From NCBI GenBank assembly GCA_036867785.1, contig CP145417.1, positions 1,178,001-1,242,000 on the forward strand: a DNA stretch of 64,000 bases, given 5' to 3'. The notes below the pieces were generated by a model, which saw nothing but the letters and a program-made list of their open reading frames with translations, made no database searches and had not been told where the DNA came from. Source of the stretch: Plasmodiophora brassicae (taxonomy: Eukaryota; Endomyxa: Phytomyxea; Phytomyxea; Plasmodiophorida). Shown in pieces: positions 21,039 to 31,532 of this stretch (positions within the stretch are counted from its first letter, which is position 1; each line of letters begins with the position of its first letter). Both the position numbers and the translations under genes were made by a program.

Positions 21039-22612
21039 ATGAGGCTGCGTTTGCTCGTTCTATGTCTGGTGTGCTCGTGCGCCACCAGATTCGGTGCCGT
21101 TGGGTTCGCGACGGCCTGGGACGGCGCTGTGGGCAACGACTGCGTCGACGTTTCCGATCGTAACGTGACACTGCACGACGTGTATCCGGCACTCTGGTTT
21201 CATATCGCGGATGATTGTGTTTCTAACAGCCGCCTCCTCGCTCAGGTACTTGAGTGGCCATAACATTCATTCGGTCACGAGCGAAACGCTGGCCGGATTC
21301 AAGCACGCGGGGAAACTGTCGGCACCTCATGCCTCCACCATTGCGCTCCAATCGACAACTTATGTGATGCATATAGGTATTTGCACGAGAACCGCATTCA
21401 GACCATCGAGAAGGGTGCGTTCCAGCACCTGCCGTGGCTAACCGCATTGTATTATAGACGGACCTGGTTGCCTCTCAGAACAGCGAGATCACCCGCTGAA
21501 CTGTATGGACAGGTTCGTGTGTTACAACCCGATGCAATCGGTGGAGCCGAGGGCATTCGATGGCCTGTCGTCTCTCATCGTACTGTACGTACGGAGCGTT
21601 GTTCTCAACCCGTCAATCCGAATTACTGAACGTGATATTGTTGTTCGGCACAGATGCTTGGACAACAATCGGATTCGAACGATCCAGAACGCGTCGTTTA
21701 TCGGGTTGCCATCGCTAACGGCACTGTCTTTGCATGGAAATGTGATCTGGGAGATTCCACGCCACGCGTTTCATTACATGCCCTCGCTGCGCATACTGTA
21801 TGCACTGATGACTGGCGCTCGAAAGTTATCTGCTGAAGTCTGCATAGACGCTTGAGCAACAATCCGATTAAGTGGATCGAACACGGTGCTTTCGAAGGGC
21901 TGTCAGCGCTTACTCTGCTGTACGTCTCTCTGTTATTGCCAGTACAGTATCTGAAGACTGCTGTATTAGCGACATGTCAAACAACCAGATCCGGTCGATC
22001 CATAAGGGTTTCCTGGATGGTCTATCGTCGCTGGCCAAACTGTGTGCAGCCGTTTCGCATATGGCAATCGACGTCTTTCCATTGATGTGTGCATTAGCAA
22101 TCTGGATAACAACCGCATTGAATTCCTCTTCCCAGGCGCGTTCGTGGGCCTGGCGTCTCTGACTGAACTGTACGTATCAATCTGATACGTTCGCTAACTC
22201 CGCTTATTACTGTACTTAATACTGTACGGATAGTCGGTTGGAGAGTAATCAGATCCAAAGTATTGGCCGTGATGATTTCACTGGCCTGACGTCATTGGTC
22301 GCACTGTGTGTATTGCTGACCAATACGCACATCCACCTTCGATATCTGACAGGTCGGCTGTCAGCCGGTTATCAAACAACCAGATCGCAACGATCGAGAG
22401 GGGGGCCTTCGCTGGCCTTGCATCACTAACGACATTGTACGTTGTCCGCCTGTTCGGCCATGTCGCAGTGCTTGAATGGCAATTGCAGGGAGCTTGAAGG
22501 AAACCCTGTTTGCCGGTCATTGATCGCGAGGATGGTGAGATTCGTGGTGGTGCGCACCTTACGCAAGGATCCAATTTGGGGAATTCCAGCTCGCGTTTCC
22601 ATTCACTGCTGA
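21039..22612 (+). CDS. LRR-E: secreted leucine-rich repeat protein
   Basis: Exon 1 (21039-21181, 143 nt) encodes a signal peptide (MRLRLLVLCLVCSCATRFGA). Ten LRR units follow. Eight lie on single 72-nt phase-2 exons. Two are fused on one 144-nt exon beginning at about 21656 (CLDNNRIRTIQ... then SLHGNVIWEIPRHAF...), which looks like intron loss between adjacent repeats. The cap exon is 22489-22612 (LELEGNPVCR, ending GIPARVSIHC, very like the LRR-B cap). Predicted 328 aa. No membrane anchor. Last gene of the tandem LRR cluster. Confidence 0.83.
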
Positions 22613-24038
22613 TGTTCGCAACCTACCGGGGCACGCGTTCATCTGGCGATATTGGGATTATAATGCAGATCACGTCAGCAGTCTGTCCATACGCTCATAG
22701 GTCGAATGTTTACATGTTCCAGGCGCGCGAGTCCGGAATGCGCTTGTGAATCGCGCCTTGGGCGACCACAGTTCTGAGGCCCGATTTAACTTAGGCACTC
22801 GGCCAATCGTTTATAATTTGTGTTCGTGTAGTAATCATGGTCGTCCCGGTCGCGGGTCCAGGGCCCATGCTCGACGCGTGCTGCGAGGTACTGATTATAT
22901 TAATACTCACCCTCTCCCCATCCTTGACGTTTCTGGGAGCCCTTGGGATCCTGGCATCAGGGCACTACCTAAGGTCCCTGGGTACTGCTCGTGTACGCCG
23001 CCATCTCGCGAGTCTGTTCCGTGGTGCATTAGACGAACACGTGCTTGTTCTTCGTTCTCGCCAGGATGCCAATCATTTCAGCTGGATCCTATGGGATGTC
23101 CTCGAACGTGGTTGAGGTACGCGAGTGTAGGGACTGTATGAATCCGATTAAGAAACATCTTCCACATCCCATGGAACGTAAGTGGGTTAAACATGCCCCG
23201 GCACCAAGTGTCGAACGCGTCCAGGGTTTGCATCATCTCGGGATAGTTGAGAACCCGACGACCAGTGGCGGTCATGAAACGGTCGTGCGTGTTGTGATAA
23301 TCGGCCAAGATATCGCATTAACCCGGCGTCGCCGTCTCCCAGTCTTGACGGATGAACATATGATGATGCACCCAGCAACGGTCACGAACCCCGAGATCCA
23401 TGACGCGATTAGGATCATCCAGTCTGAGCGGCAGCTCAGGACCGGGATCGTCGAGTCCTGGAGACAGTGATGAGGCCGTATGTGAACCGGTTGCCGATGC
23501 TAGTTGGGGATGAATCAGCGAAATCCACCCTACGTGATCACATGAGCGCGTCAATAACCGAACAATAATTAAATGTTTGAAACATCATCTACAAGCTAAC
23601 CTGTTCCTCGTAGCGGCTGACATCAGCAGATCAGACGCGTGGGCGACATTGGCCGCGGAACCCGATCGGTCCGGTCAACGCGTGCACGCTTATGACCTTC
23701 CAGCAGTTGCGGTGCAAGGTAGGACACGGCCGCTTGACCGACCCTGTAAATGTTAAAGGTACCGCAGGATGCCACCGCAGGACTGTCGTACAGTACGAGG
23801 CAACGCTGGCCATCAGCGCCGGTCGCCATGGTAACGCCCACTGGCACCTGCGAACCGGCGTCACGCCCGTGGCGAGTTCACGTCCAATGTCCGCCCGTTC
23901 CGTACCACGTCTTTCGGCATTCTCTTGAAAATAATGTACGGACGCTGCTGATGAAAGGTTTGGTTCGGCTCGCAGGTCCAATGGATCTGCCGGGTGCTAC
24001 CTTCTGGCAGTCGCGTGCGCATGAAGCTGGACTCATCG
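22613..24038. other. Region without a confident gene; minus-strand fragments
   Basis: Several minus-strand frames have protein-like composition but do not assemble into a recognised product. The best is 23078-23554. It reads RDRCWVHHHMFIRQDWETATPG, meets a TAA at 23318-23320, and continues in the same frame as DILADYHNTHDRFMTATG and LTFHGMWKMFLNRIHTVP. Two more lie at 23623-23847 and 23861-24103. This could be a decayed gene or exons of an unrecognised one. A plus-strand frame at 22837 has a hydrophobic stretch but no other support. I do not assign a function. Confidence 0.35.
23078..23554 (-). pseudogene. Possible broken gene fragment, unknown
   Basis: Two consecutive minus-strand frames in the same phase are separated by a single TAA (23318-23320). 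His, Trp and aromatic residues are abundant and the composition differs from random GC-rich frames. Downstream of the stop the sequence stays open for about 80 codons. An intron removing the stop is possible but no good donor/acceptor pair stands out. No family recognised. Confidence 0.3.
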
Positions 24039-25987
24039 CAAAGCAACTCGTTGAATTGCTCGCTCCATGTCAACTGCCTGAGGGGTTTATTGTTTGCATG
24101 CAATGTCCAGGAAAGTCACTTGGAGACTATGGAACGGGTGTTTGCGTGCGGAACAACGTTGAAAGTTCCTGGAGTTTTGGCAGGTGCAATCTGGGGGTTT
24201 GCGGTAGTCTTTCGTGAAAACATTTCAATGGAGATGCACGACGGTTTTGACTTGAATGCGACAATGTGGAAGAATCCGGTGGCCGAGTTCACTGAAAGCA
24301 GCGACATCCATCCGACAAGCACGCCCCAGATACTGATCACGCTAGTAATTACAAATATGACCTCGACGAACAGGGCAGCCGCGCCGACCAGGCCAGATAT
24401 CGCGATTCTTCGAGCGAAGCGTCGTGTTCTGGAAATTGATTCAGTGTCCAAAGCCTTGATTGCTGTTGTCATGGATTTTGCAACTCGTCGACCGTAGATA
24501 ATGAACCCGATCACAATTGGAATGTGCACGACGAAGTAGATCGCGCCAATGACAGCAGCCCCATTCAAATATTCGTGTTCGTCCAGCGCTGAAAGGACCG
24601 TAACGACTTGGTCAAAAATCACAAACGCGAATGCGAAAAGCGCTAGAATGCCGATTTTGATGCGTTGCGGTCGCGAGAGCTGCCGATCCCAGTGGAGGCA
24701 CTCGTACATGGTCACAGAGACTAACGTCGTACATCCAAACGAGAACGGAATGCTAGAGCTGACGAGATACCGCTGGAATTCAAAAGACGTCCCTTGGGCA
24801 TGAAAGAACGCCATATCAGTCAAGTACACGCAGCGAATCACAGACGCCAGAATTTCGAATCCAATGGCAAACCCAGGCAACGCTGGAACCGCTCGAAGGT
24901 GCCAATGTGTGTCGAGAGACATTTGGACCAGTTTGTAAACCCCAACAACGACGTTGGCAATCGAAAGAAGAGCACCGACGGCCGAGACTCCAATAAAGTA
25001 CGGTGAATGGACAATCGTGCACACTTCGTTGTAGTCTCCAGATGTAATTGTAGCCTGGAGGTTAGGAGAAGACCCGACCAGTTCCCTGAACCGGTCACTG
25101 AGGCCTAGGGCTATGACTACAATGGGAGCAATGGTGAACGGCTTCGAATGCATCCAGTAAGAGAACGCCATTTGGTAGTCGTTACCCTGTGTAAGACCGT
25201 CATGGGAAATGATACCAGCACATTGGGCACGGGTACACGATTGTCCCCATCGGTACATGCTTCCGGCCAATGCGAAATTGACGACAATGATACAACCGGC
25301 TGCTTGGGAAGGCACCACGTAATCCGCATGATCAGTAACGGGAACGACGTACAGGCGGGCCGTGATGTTGAACGACGGGTTGGCAAGTATATAGTTCGGC
25401 GCGATGGTGGACCATAGTGCGTTTCCGTTGCTCTCGTTGCGGATCGTAATCCATGACGATGCGGTTGGCAGCAACGCGCCGATCGACAGGACAACGAACA
25501 TCCACGACGCCGTCCACGGCAGCGTCATCATTTGGGCACAGTACTACTCGATGGGTAGTCCGATCGCATGCTCGCGAGTACTAGTCGACCGATCCGTGGA
25601 TACAGGCACGTTTATTATTGGTCGCTGACTCGGGAGTTGACCTTGGGGCGGCACAACGCCGCGTGGGTGGTCGGATTGTTACACAGGGTACACGTTCCTA
25701 CCGGATCGGAAGTTGTTTGTCATCATCAGGGCACCCATCCGCAGCGGTTAGTGCATCACGATCGGCTCAGTTGTCGATCCTCATCATTCTCGGTCACCAA
25801 CCTGGCTCATGATGGGGACCCGGCCGGAGCGTCTTCGACAGGGTCGCCTTCGCCATCTCTGACTCGTCGAGTTAGTCGAATGACCTGATATCGTCGGCAC
25901 GTTAAGCGAACCACGATCCGTTCTGTTGCAGCCGCCTCGCCTGCTGCCTGCGCGGTGCTCGGTTAGCCGGAATGCAGTCGAAGAGAC
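24039..25987. repeat. Tandem duplication, unit 1 (about 1.95 kb)
   Basis: Starts at GCAAAGCAACTCGTTGAATT and is followed directly by unit 2 at 25988. Each unit holds one complete 7TM gene on the minus strand plus its upstream region. Coding parts are nearly identical. Beyond about 125 bp upstream of the start codons the two copies drift with substitutions and indels. Confidence 0.9.
24116..25531 (-). CDS. Seven-TM receptor-like protein, copy 1
   Basis: An intronless 471-aa protein. A signal peptide (MFVVLSIGALLPTASS) precedes an extracellular region of about 100 residues with GCIIVVNFALAGSMYRWGQSC and CAGIISHDG, which resembles a protease-associated (PA)-type fold. About seven membrane helices follow, from IAPIVVIALGL through SGLVGAAALFVEVIFVITSV. 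The short cytosolic tail is basic and Ser/Thr-rich. PA-7TM proteins form receptor-like families in several protists, but G-protein coupling is not shown. Copy 2 at 26074 has the same length. Copy 1 differs at about 16 residues, e.g. C/Y in NEV(C/Y)T and K/M in FSR(K/M)T. Confidence 0.8.
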   Translation of the reverse strand: MMTLPWTASWMFVVLSIGALLPTASSWITIRNESNGNALWSTIAPNYILANPSFNITARLYVVPVTDHADYVVPSQAAGCIIVVNFALAGSMYRWGQSCTRAQCAGIISHDGLTQGNDYQMAFSYWMHSKPFTIAPIVVIALGLSDRFRELVGSSPNLQATITSGDYNEVCTIVHSPYFIGVSAVGALLSIANVVVGVYKLVQMSLDTHWHLRAVPALPGFAIGFEILASVIRCVYLTDMAFFHAQGTSFEFQRYLVSSSIPFSFGCTTLVSVTMYECLHWDRQLSRPQRIKIGILALFAFAFVIFDQVVTVLSALDEHEYLNGAAVIGAIYFVVHIPIVIGFIIYGRRVAKSMTTAIKALDTESISRTRRFARRIAISGLVGAAALFVEVIFVITSVISIWGVLVGWMSLLSVNSATGFFHIVAFKSKPSCISIEMFSRKTTANPQIAPAKTPGTFNVVPHANTRSIVSK

Positions 25988-27937
25988 AAGTCGCAAAGCA
26001 ACTCGTTGAATTGCTCGCTCCATATTGTCAAGTGCCTCAGGGATTTATTGTTTGCATGCAATGTCCAGGAAAGTCACTTGGAGACTATGGAACGGGTGTT
26101 TGCGTGCGGAAGAACGTTGAAAGTTCCTGGAGTTTTGGCAGGTGCAATCTGGGGGTTTGCGGTAGTCATTCGTGAAAACATTTCAATGGAGATGCACGAC
26201 GGTTTTGACTTGAATGCGACGATGTGGAAGAACCCGGTGGCCGAGTTCATTGAAAGCAGCGACATCCATCCTACAAGCACGCCCCAGATACTGATCACGC
26301 TAGTAATGACAAAAATGACCTCGACGAACAGGGCAGCCGCGCCGACAATACCAGATATCGCGATTCTTCGAGCGAAACGTCGTGTTCTGGAAATTGACTC
26401 AGTGTCCAAAGCCTTAATTGCCGTTGTCATGGATTTTGCAACTCGTCGACCGTAGATAATGAATCCGATCACGATAGGGATGTGCACAACGAAGTAGATT
26501 GCGCCCATGACAGCAGCCCCATTCAAATATTCGTGTTCGTCCAGCGCTGAAAGGACCGTAACGACTTGGTCGAAAATGACAAACGCGAACGCGAAAAACG
26601 CTAGAATGCCGATTTTGATTCGTTGCGGTCGCAAGAGCTGTCGATCCCAGTGGAGGCATTCGTACATGGCCACAGAGACTAACGTCGTACATCCAAACGA
26701 GAATGGAATGCTAGAGCTGACGAGATACCGCTGGAATTCAAAAGACGTCCCTTGGGCATGAAAGAACGCCATATCAGTCAAGTACACGCAGCGAATCACA
26801 GACGCCAGAATTTCGAATCCAATGGCAAATCCAGGCAACGCTGGAATCGCTCGAAGATGCCAATGTGTGTCGAGAGACATTTGGACCAGTTTGTAAACCC
26901 CAACAACGACGTTGGCAATCGAAAGAAGAGCACCGACGGCCGAGACTCCAATAAAGTACGGTGAATGGGCAATCGTGTACACTTCGTTGTAGTCTCCAGA
27001 TGTAATTGTAGCCTGCAGGTTAGGAGAAGACTCGACCAGTTCCATGAACCGGTCACTGAGGCCTAGGGCTATGACTACAATGGGAGCAGTGGTGAACGGC
27101 TTCGAATGCATCCAGTATGAGAACGCCATTTGGTAGTCGTTACCCTGAGTAAGACCGTCATGGGAAATGATACCAGCACATTGGGCATGGGTACACGATT
27201 GTCCCCATCGGTACATGCTTCCGGCCAATGCGTAATTGACGACAATGATACAACCGGCTGCTTGGGAAGGCACCACGTAATCCGCATGATCAGTAACCGG
27301 AACGACGTACAGGCGGGCCGTGATGTTGAACGACGGGTTGGCAAGTATATAGTTCGGCGCGATGGTGGACCATAGTGCGTTTCCGTTGCTCTCGTTGCGG
27401 ATCGTAATCCATGACGATGCGGTTGGCAGCAACGCGCCGATCGACAGGACAACGAACATCCACGACGCCGTCCACGGCAGCGTCATCATTTGGGCACAGT
27501 ACTACTCGATGGGTAGTCCGATCGCATGCTCGCGAGTACTAGTCGACCGATCCGTGGATACAGGCACGTTTATTATTGGTCGCTGACTCGGGAGTTGACC
27601 TTGGGGCGGCACAACGCCTCGCGGATCATCGGATCATTACACAGCGTACACGTCCCTACGGATCCGACGTTGTCTATCATCACCAGGGCACCCATCCGCA
27701 GCGGTTAGTGCAAACACGATCGGCTCACTTGTCGATCCTCACCATTCTCTGTCACCAAACTGGCGCATGGATATGGGGACCCGGAGCGTTTTCGACACCG
27801 CCATCTCTGACTCGTCGAGTGAGTTTAGCCGAATGACCTGATATTTTCGGCACGGTAAACTCATCACGATTCGCTCTGTTGCAGTCGCCTCGCCTGCTGC
27901 TCGCTCGGTACTCGTTGGCCGGAATGCAGTCGAACAG
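25988..27937. repeat. Tandem duplication, unit 2
   Basis: Second copy of the 7TM-gene unit. Similarity to unit 1 ends near AATGCAGTCGAACAGACGA, just before 27940; the equivalent words in unit 1 lie next to the junction with unit 2. Confidence 0.88.
26074..27489 (-). CDS. Seven-TM receptor-like protein, copy 2
   Basis: Same 471-aa architecture as copy 1: signal peptide, PA-like ectodomain (GCIIVVNYALAGSMYRWGQSC), seven helices and a short tail. About 97% identical at protein level, counting roughly 16 differences by eye. Differences are spread along the protein with no stops or indels, so both copies look functional. The proximal promoter (about 125 bp) is identical to copy 1 and more distal sequence is diverged. 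This suggests recent duplication with conversion or selection acting on the coding part. Confidence 0.8.
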   Translation of the reverse strand: MMTLPWTASWMFVVLSIGALLPTASSWITIRNESNGNALWSTIAPNYILANPSFNITARLYVVPVTDHADYVVPSQAAGCIIVVNYALAGSMYRWGQSCTHAQCAGIISHDGLTQGNDYQMAFSYWMHSKPFTTAPIVVIALGLSDRFMELVESSPNLQATITSGDYNEVYTIAHSPYFIGVSAVGALLSIANVVVGVYKLVQMSLDTHWHLRAIPALPGFAIGFEILASVIRCVYLTDMAFFHAQGTSFEFQRYLVSSSIPFSFGCTTLVSVAMYECLHWDRQLLRPQRIKIGILAFFAFAFVIFDQVVTVLSALDEHEYLNGAAVMGAIYFVVHIPIVIGFIIYGRRVAKSMTTAIKALDTESISRTRRFARRIAISGIVGAAALFVEVIFVITSVISIWGVLVGWMSLLSMNSATGFFHIVAFKSKPSCISIEMFSRMTTANPQIAPAKTPGTFNVLPHANTRSIVSK

Positions 27938-28311
27938 ACGAGGAATACCGGGTTCCGATGCTGATGTTGTAGGGCAAGCAATCATCTGCCATGGACGTGG
28001 CTGACACCTATACCGGCCCATATCATGCGTCGTTGCGGCCCAAGTCTGGATGAATGCAGGAACTCTGACGTCCCTCGTGTTACGTATCGAAACCGAGGTC
28101 GTGCTCGGTTCATAGTTCGACTCTGCAATAGTGTATCATCAAGCAATCGTACAACAGCACAACGAATTGTCGCGCGCCAGCAGTCCTTGTGGGCCATGCG
28201 AATACCTGAAGAAAGTCGACGATGGCCTCGAGAGCAATATAGCGCGCGCGGCGCGAACGAACTTTATCCATTCACAAGCCTGTAAAACACTGCCGAGTGA
28301 CAGGTTCACAG
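27938..28311. other. Spacer between 7TM duplication and class C receptor
   Basis: No supported gene. It contains the 3' flank of the class C receptor gene and the upstream flank of the second 7TM copy. Confidence 0.35.
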
Positions 28312-31222
28312 TTAAGGTTTGGGCGTGGTGTAGCCGGCCACCGTTCGCCCACTCTGGTCGATAAGCTTGTCGATCTTATCAAGCAGTACGGTCTTGCTGG
28401 AAATGGGCAGTGCTGGATTGTTCATCTCTGCTGCGATCTTTCTGCAAATGTGCTCAACCCTCGGGTCGGCAGACAATGTTTGGCGGGCGATCGACCCGCT
28501 GGTCTGGCCAGCAACTGCCATCTTGGACTCGCCAGCGCCGCTGTTGCTGAATACGGAGTAGAGTTTCGGGCCGAACAGGAACAGCTGCGAGAGGGTGACC
28601 CCGCCAGCAAGGCCGACCGCTACGACGGCGTACTGAACGTTAGCACGCGTGGCGAAGGCGTTCGATAGCAACAGCAGGAGCACGGCGATCACCATCGAAT
28701 TATACATGGACAGCATGATGAATTTCGACTCATCTGTTGAAAGATAGATTTCAATACAGATGATCAACGACAGTTCGCGGTACCATATTACTGAAGTTGG
28801 ATGGGCAGTTTCGAATCTGGAATGCAAGGTAGCACCCATACAGCAAGCAGAGCACCTTGGGGGTGTATATCAGCACGGAAAAGATACTCTCGTACGCGAG
28901 GACACAGAAGCGCCCATCATCGAGGTCAGTCTGCGAGTTCGGCACGGCGGTGATGACGCAGGTCGGCTGACCGACCACAGCACGAACAACGCATTCCGTG
29001 ATTTCGTACGACGCGAACAGGGCCACGAGCTTGACGAGCTTCCCGGTCGTGATCTTGACGACGCTCATCGTCCTCTGGCAGAAAATGGAGTGAATCCGCC
29101 AGGCTTTCGCCGTCGTGCTGCCGAAGATCATGACGAACGCGATCGACAGAAGAAAGGGCGTGATTATGCACGACCATGACTGTTCGTACCCCATCGTACA
29201 GACGCCTGCAAACGCGACGTACGATCCTGATAATGTCACCTGCGACAACCAGTGGTCCGATCCGCGAATCGCGGCATGCGATCGGTAGGCGAAGATGACA
29301 GCCTGGAGGATGGCGATGATCGCCGACAGGACGAGGACCAATGCAAGGATACTCATGCGCATGGTCGCGGTGATCTCCTGCAAGATGCGTTGCGGAGGAG
29401 GTGGCGATATGGATATCCATCCGATCCAGAGCTGCTTGTTGTTCAGCAGCCAGGTGCAGGACGCGTTGAACACGTTGTCGTAGAGCGCTTGGCCGACTAG
29501 GTCCTCGTCCATCGATCTCAACGATTTCGTCATCTCCATCGCCGAGAACGTGAACTGTCGAAACATCTGGACGGCGTCGCGGTATTCGACGTTGTCGTGG
29601 AACGCAGGATTCATTGTCTTGGTGAGCGTCTGCGTTGGCATATCTTGGTGCCGGGGCACGCCGGGTTCAGCACGCGCTCGTGAATTAACGATACGAAAAT
29701 GACGAACCGCAGTTGACACCGGGGGCGGATCCGTTCAGTTCGCCAGGGTGAGCGGCCAGCTGCGAATAGCATTCGTCCGTGTACCTGTTATTCGTGATCA
29801 GTTCTAAACGGGACAGCGGCAGAATTTGCCCAAGCACGCGTACTCCTTGAAGCGGACACGTTGCAGATTATGGATAGCAGCGAAGGCGGTAGGCACCCAG
29901 TAGTACAGGAATATCGGCTGCCGGGTAGCCAACAGTGACGACACGTACTGTCGTTGGATACCAGTCAGGTCCACTGGATAAGTCGAGCCTTCGAATGGTC
30001 TTACTGGCATGAAATTGCTCCCCAGCCTATGGAAAACTCAGTTGTGACCAAAGATACTGCACTCGGCTGCCTTACAGTGGTATTGTGATGTTAAGGTTCA
30101 TGTTGACGACCATACTTTGCATGATATCTACCCGCACACTAAGCTCATCTCGCATACAGGTTAGCGTCACTGGATACTCTTCTGCCACGACGCTGTTATG
30201 TCGAGCAGCTCGAAGCAGTACGGTGAGTACTTCGTCACATTGCTAAGAACTACGATCAGAGACTTTCGGGCCCATCCCAATTCTGAACGTACCATTTGAA
30301 ATCGAAGTATGCCTGGGTGTTGCTATGACGAGGCAGTCAGACTGATCGTATCCTTGGAGAAACACTTCACCTGCTCATATTACAGCTGATTGTGGCAGTT
30401 CGGAGGCGACGTTTCCTGGATCAGTTAGTGGTCAGCTCCCGCAGCTCTTGTCAGTCGACGAAACTGTCACCCACCAATGCGCACCATTTCGGAACGAATT
30501 CACGACCGGGATCAACCATCAGCGACTGGGGTGTGGATCCCGATCGGCGGAAGATGCGGTTGACTTCAGGCGTCTTGAACAGGGTACCGACGTCGAGGTT
30601 GGCATCGGGATGCCCATCAATCAGGTACTGCGGAATGCTAAGGAAATTGTACCCCGTGTACCTGAATGCAATCACGAAATACATATCACAACTTCAGCTG
30701 GCATGGCTGCTGCGTACTTACCCGAGGGCCCCGACGTCCAAACATAAACCCTGCGTGGTCAAGGGCGAATCACTACCGTCCAATGTTTGACAGAGCATAC
30801 AGTTAGCCTACGTACCTTCTTCAGAACCCATTCCTGGTAGCGTGCAGATTCCGATTGCGGCCAGTTCTCGAACGCCAGGTCGTATAGGCCGTTGGCGCAC
30901 GCCTCGAACTCGTACGTCCCGTCAACCACTGTGGTCCGGAAGCCGAGGACCTCTTCCAGCAGAGTCGCCCCGATCTGACTGACCAGGTTGTGCGAGCCCC
31001 TGCCCCCCGGTCTGAGTGCCGGCACGAGGCGACAGACGTCTTCCGCCTGCGCATAACGCACCAGTTCTGGTATTCAATGCGGATCGGACGTAGGCCTGGA
31101 CGACGTTGCGGAGTCGGCAGGTTCAGGGCCGCAATGTACTCCTCGCTGAAGCACTTTCGGCTGACCTCCTGTCCGATAACAGCGCCCACGACACTCGTTA
31201 GCAGCACCAGCAAACGCAGCAT
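28312..31222 (-). CDS. Class C GPCR with OpuAC-like substrate-binding ectodomain
   Basis: Exon 1 (31222-31062) has a signal peptide (MLRLLVLLTSVVGAVIG) and RPIRIEYQNW. Exons 30999-30816, 30750-30722 and from 30661 encode a glycine-betaine-type periplasmic binding fold (SQIGATLLEEVLGF, YDLAFENWPQSES, YTGYNFLSIPQYLIDG, LLATRQPIFLYYWVPTAF). Exons 30026-29844, 29784-29708 and 29643-28792 finish it and start the 7TM domain. Exon 28733-28312 completes it. The 7TM part is of the GABA-B/metabotropic type: KAWRIHSIFCQ, YTPKVLCLLYGCYLAFQIRNCPSNF, then NESKFIMLSMYNSMVIA across the last junction. The tail has a helical segment. The exons between about 30076 and 30480 are not resolved. It is likely a small-molecule sensor at the plasma membrane; the ligand is not inferable. 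Confidence 0.85.
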
Positions 31223-31532
31223 CGAGCGCGCTGCCGACGCAGCTGTAACGACTTGCAGACTGTAATATGGGCGAGACACTTCTTCGAGGCCCCGCCAGGC
31301 CCCCGGATCGGATGCTTCCGGCAACACTGACGAGGGGGCACGTCACGAAACCCGCCGCGCGTCCATGTCTACGTCTGCCAATTAGGCGTCGACCACCGTT
31401 GCCCGTCATCGGGGAACGATGTCGCCATACGGCCACCGCTTAGTACTGACGTGTCACTGGGGGACAGGCGCCGTCGGTGAGAAATATATGCGCAGGCCGC
31501 CCTATTATATATCCTCGTGCGGATAAATCGAA
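31223..31532. promoter_or_regulatory. Upstream region of class C receptor / 3' flank of kinase
   Basis: About 310 bp between two minus-strand genes. It should contain the receptor promoter. No motif is certain. Confidence 0.35.

Noticed and set aside
22837-23115. Plus-strand frame with a hydrophobic stretch after LRR-E
   Set aside because: It overlaps better minus-strand frames and has no domain; the hydrophobic part starts right at a donor-like GTACTG.
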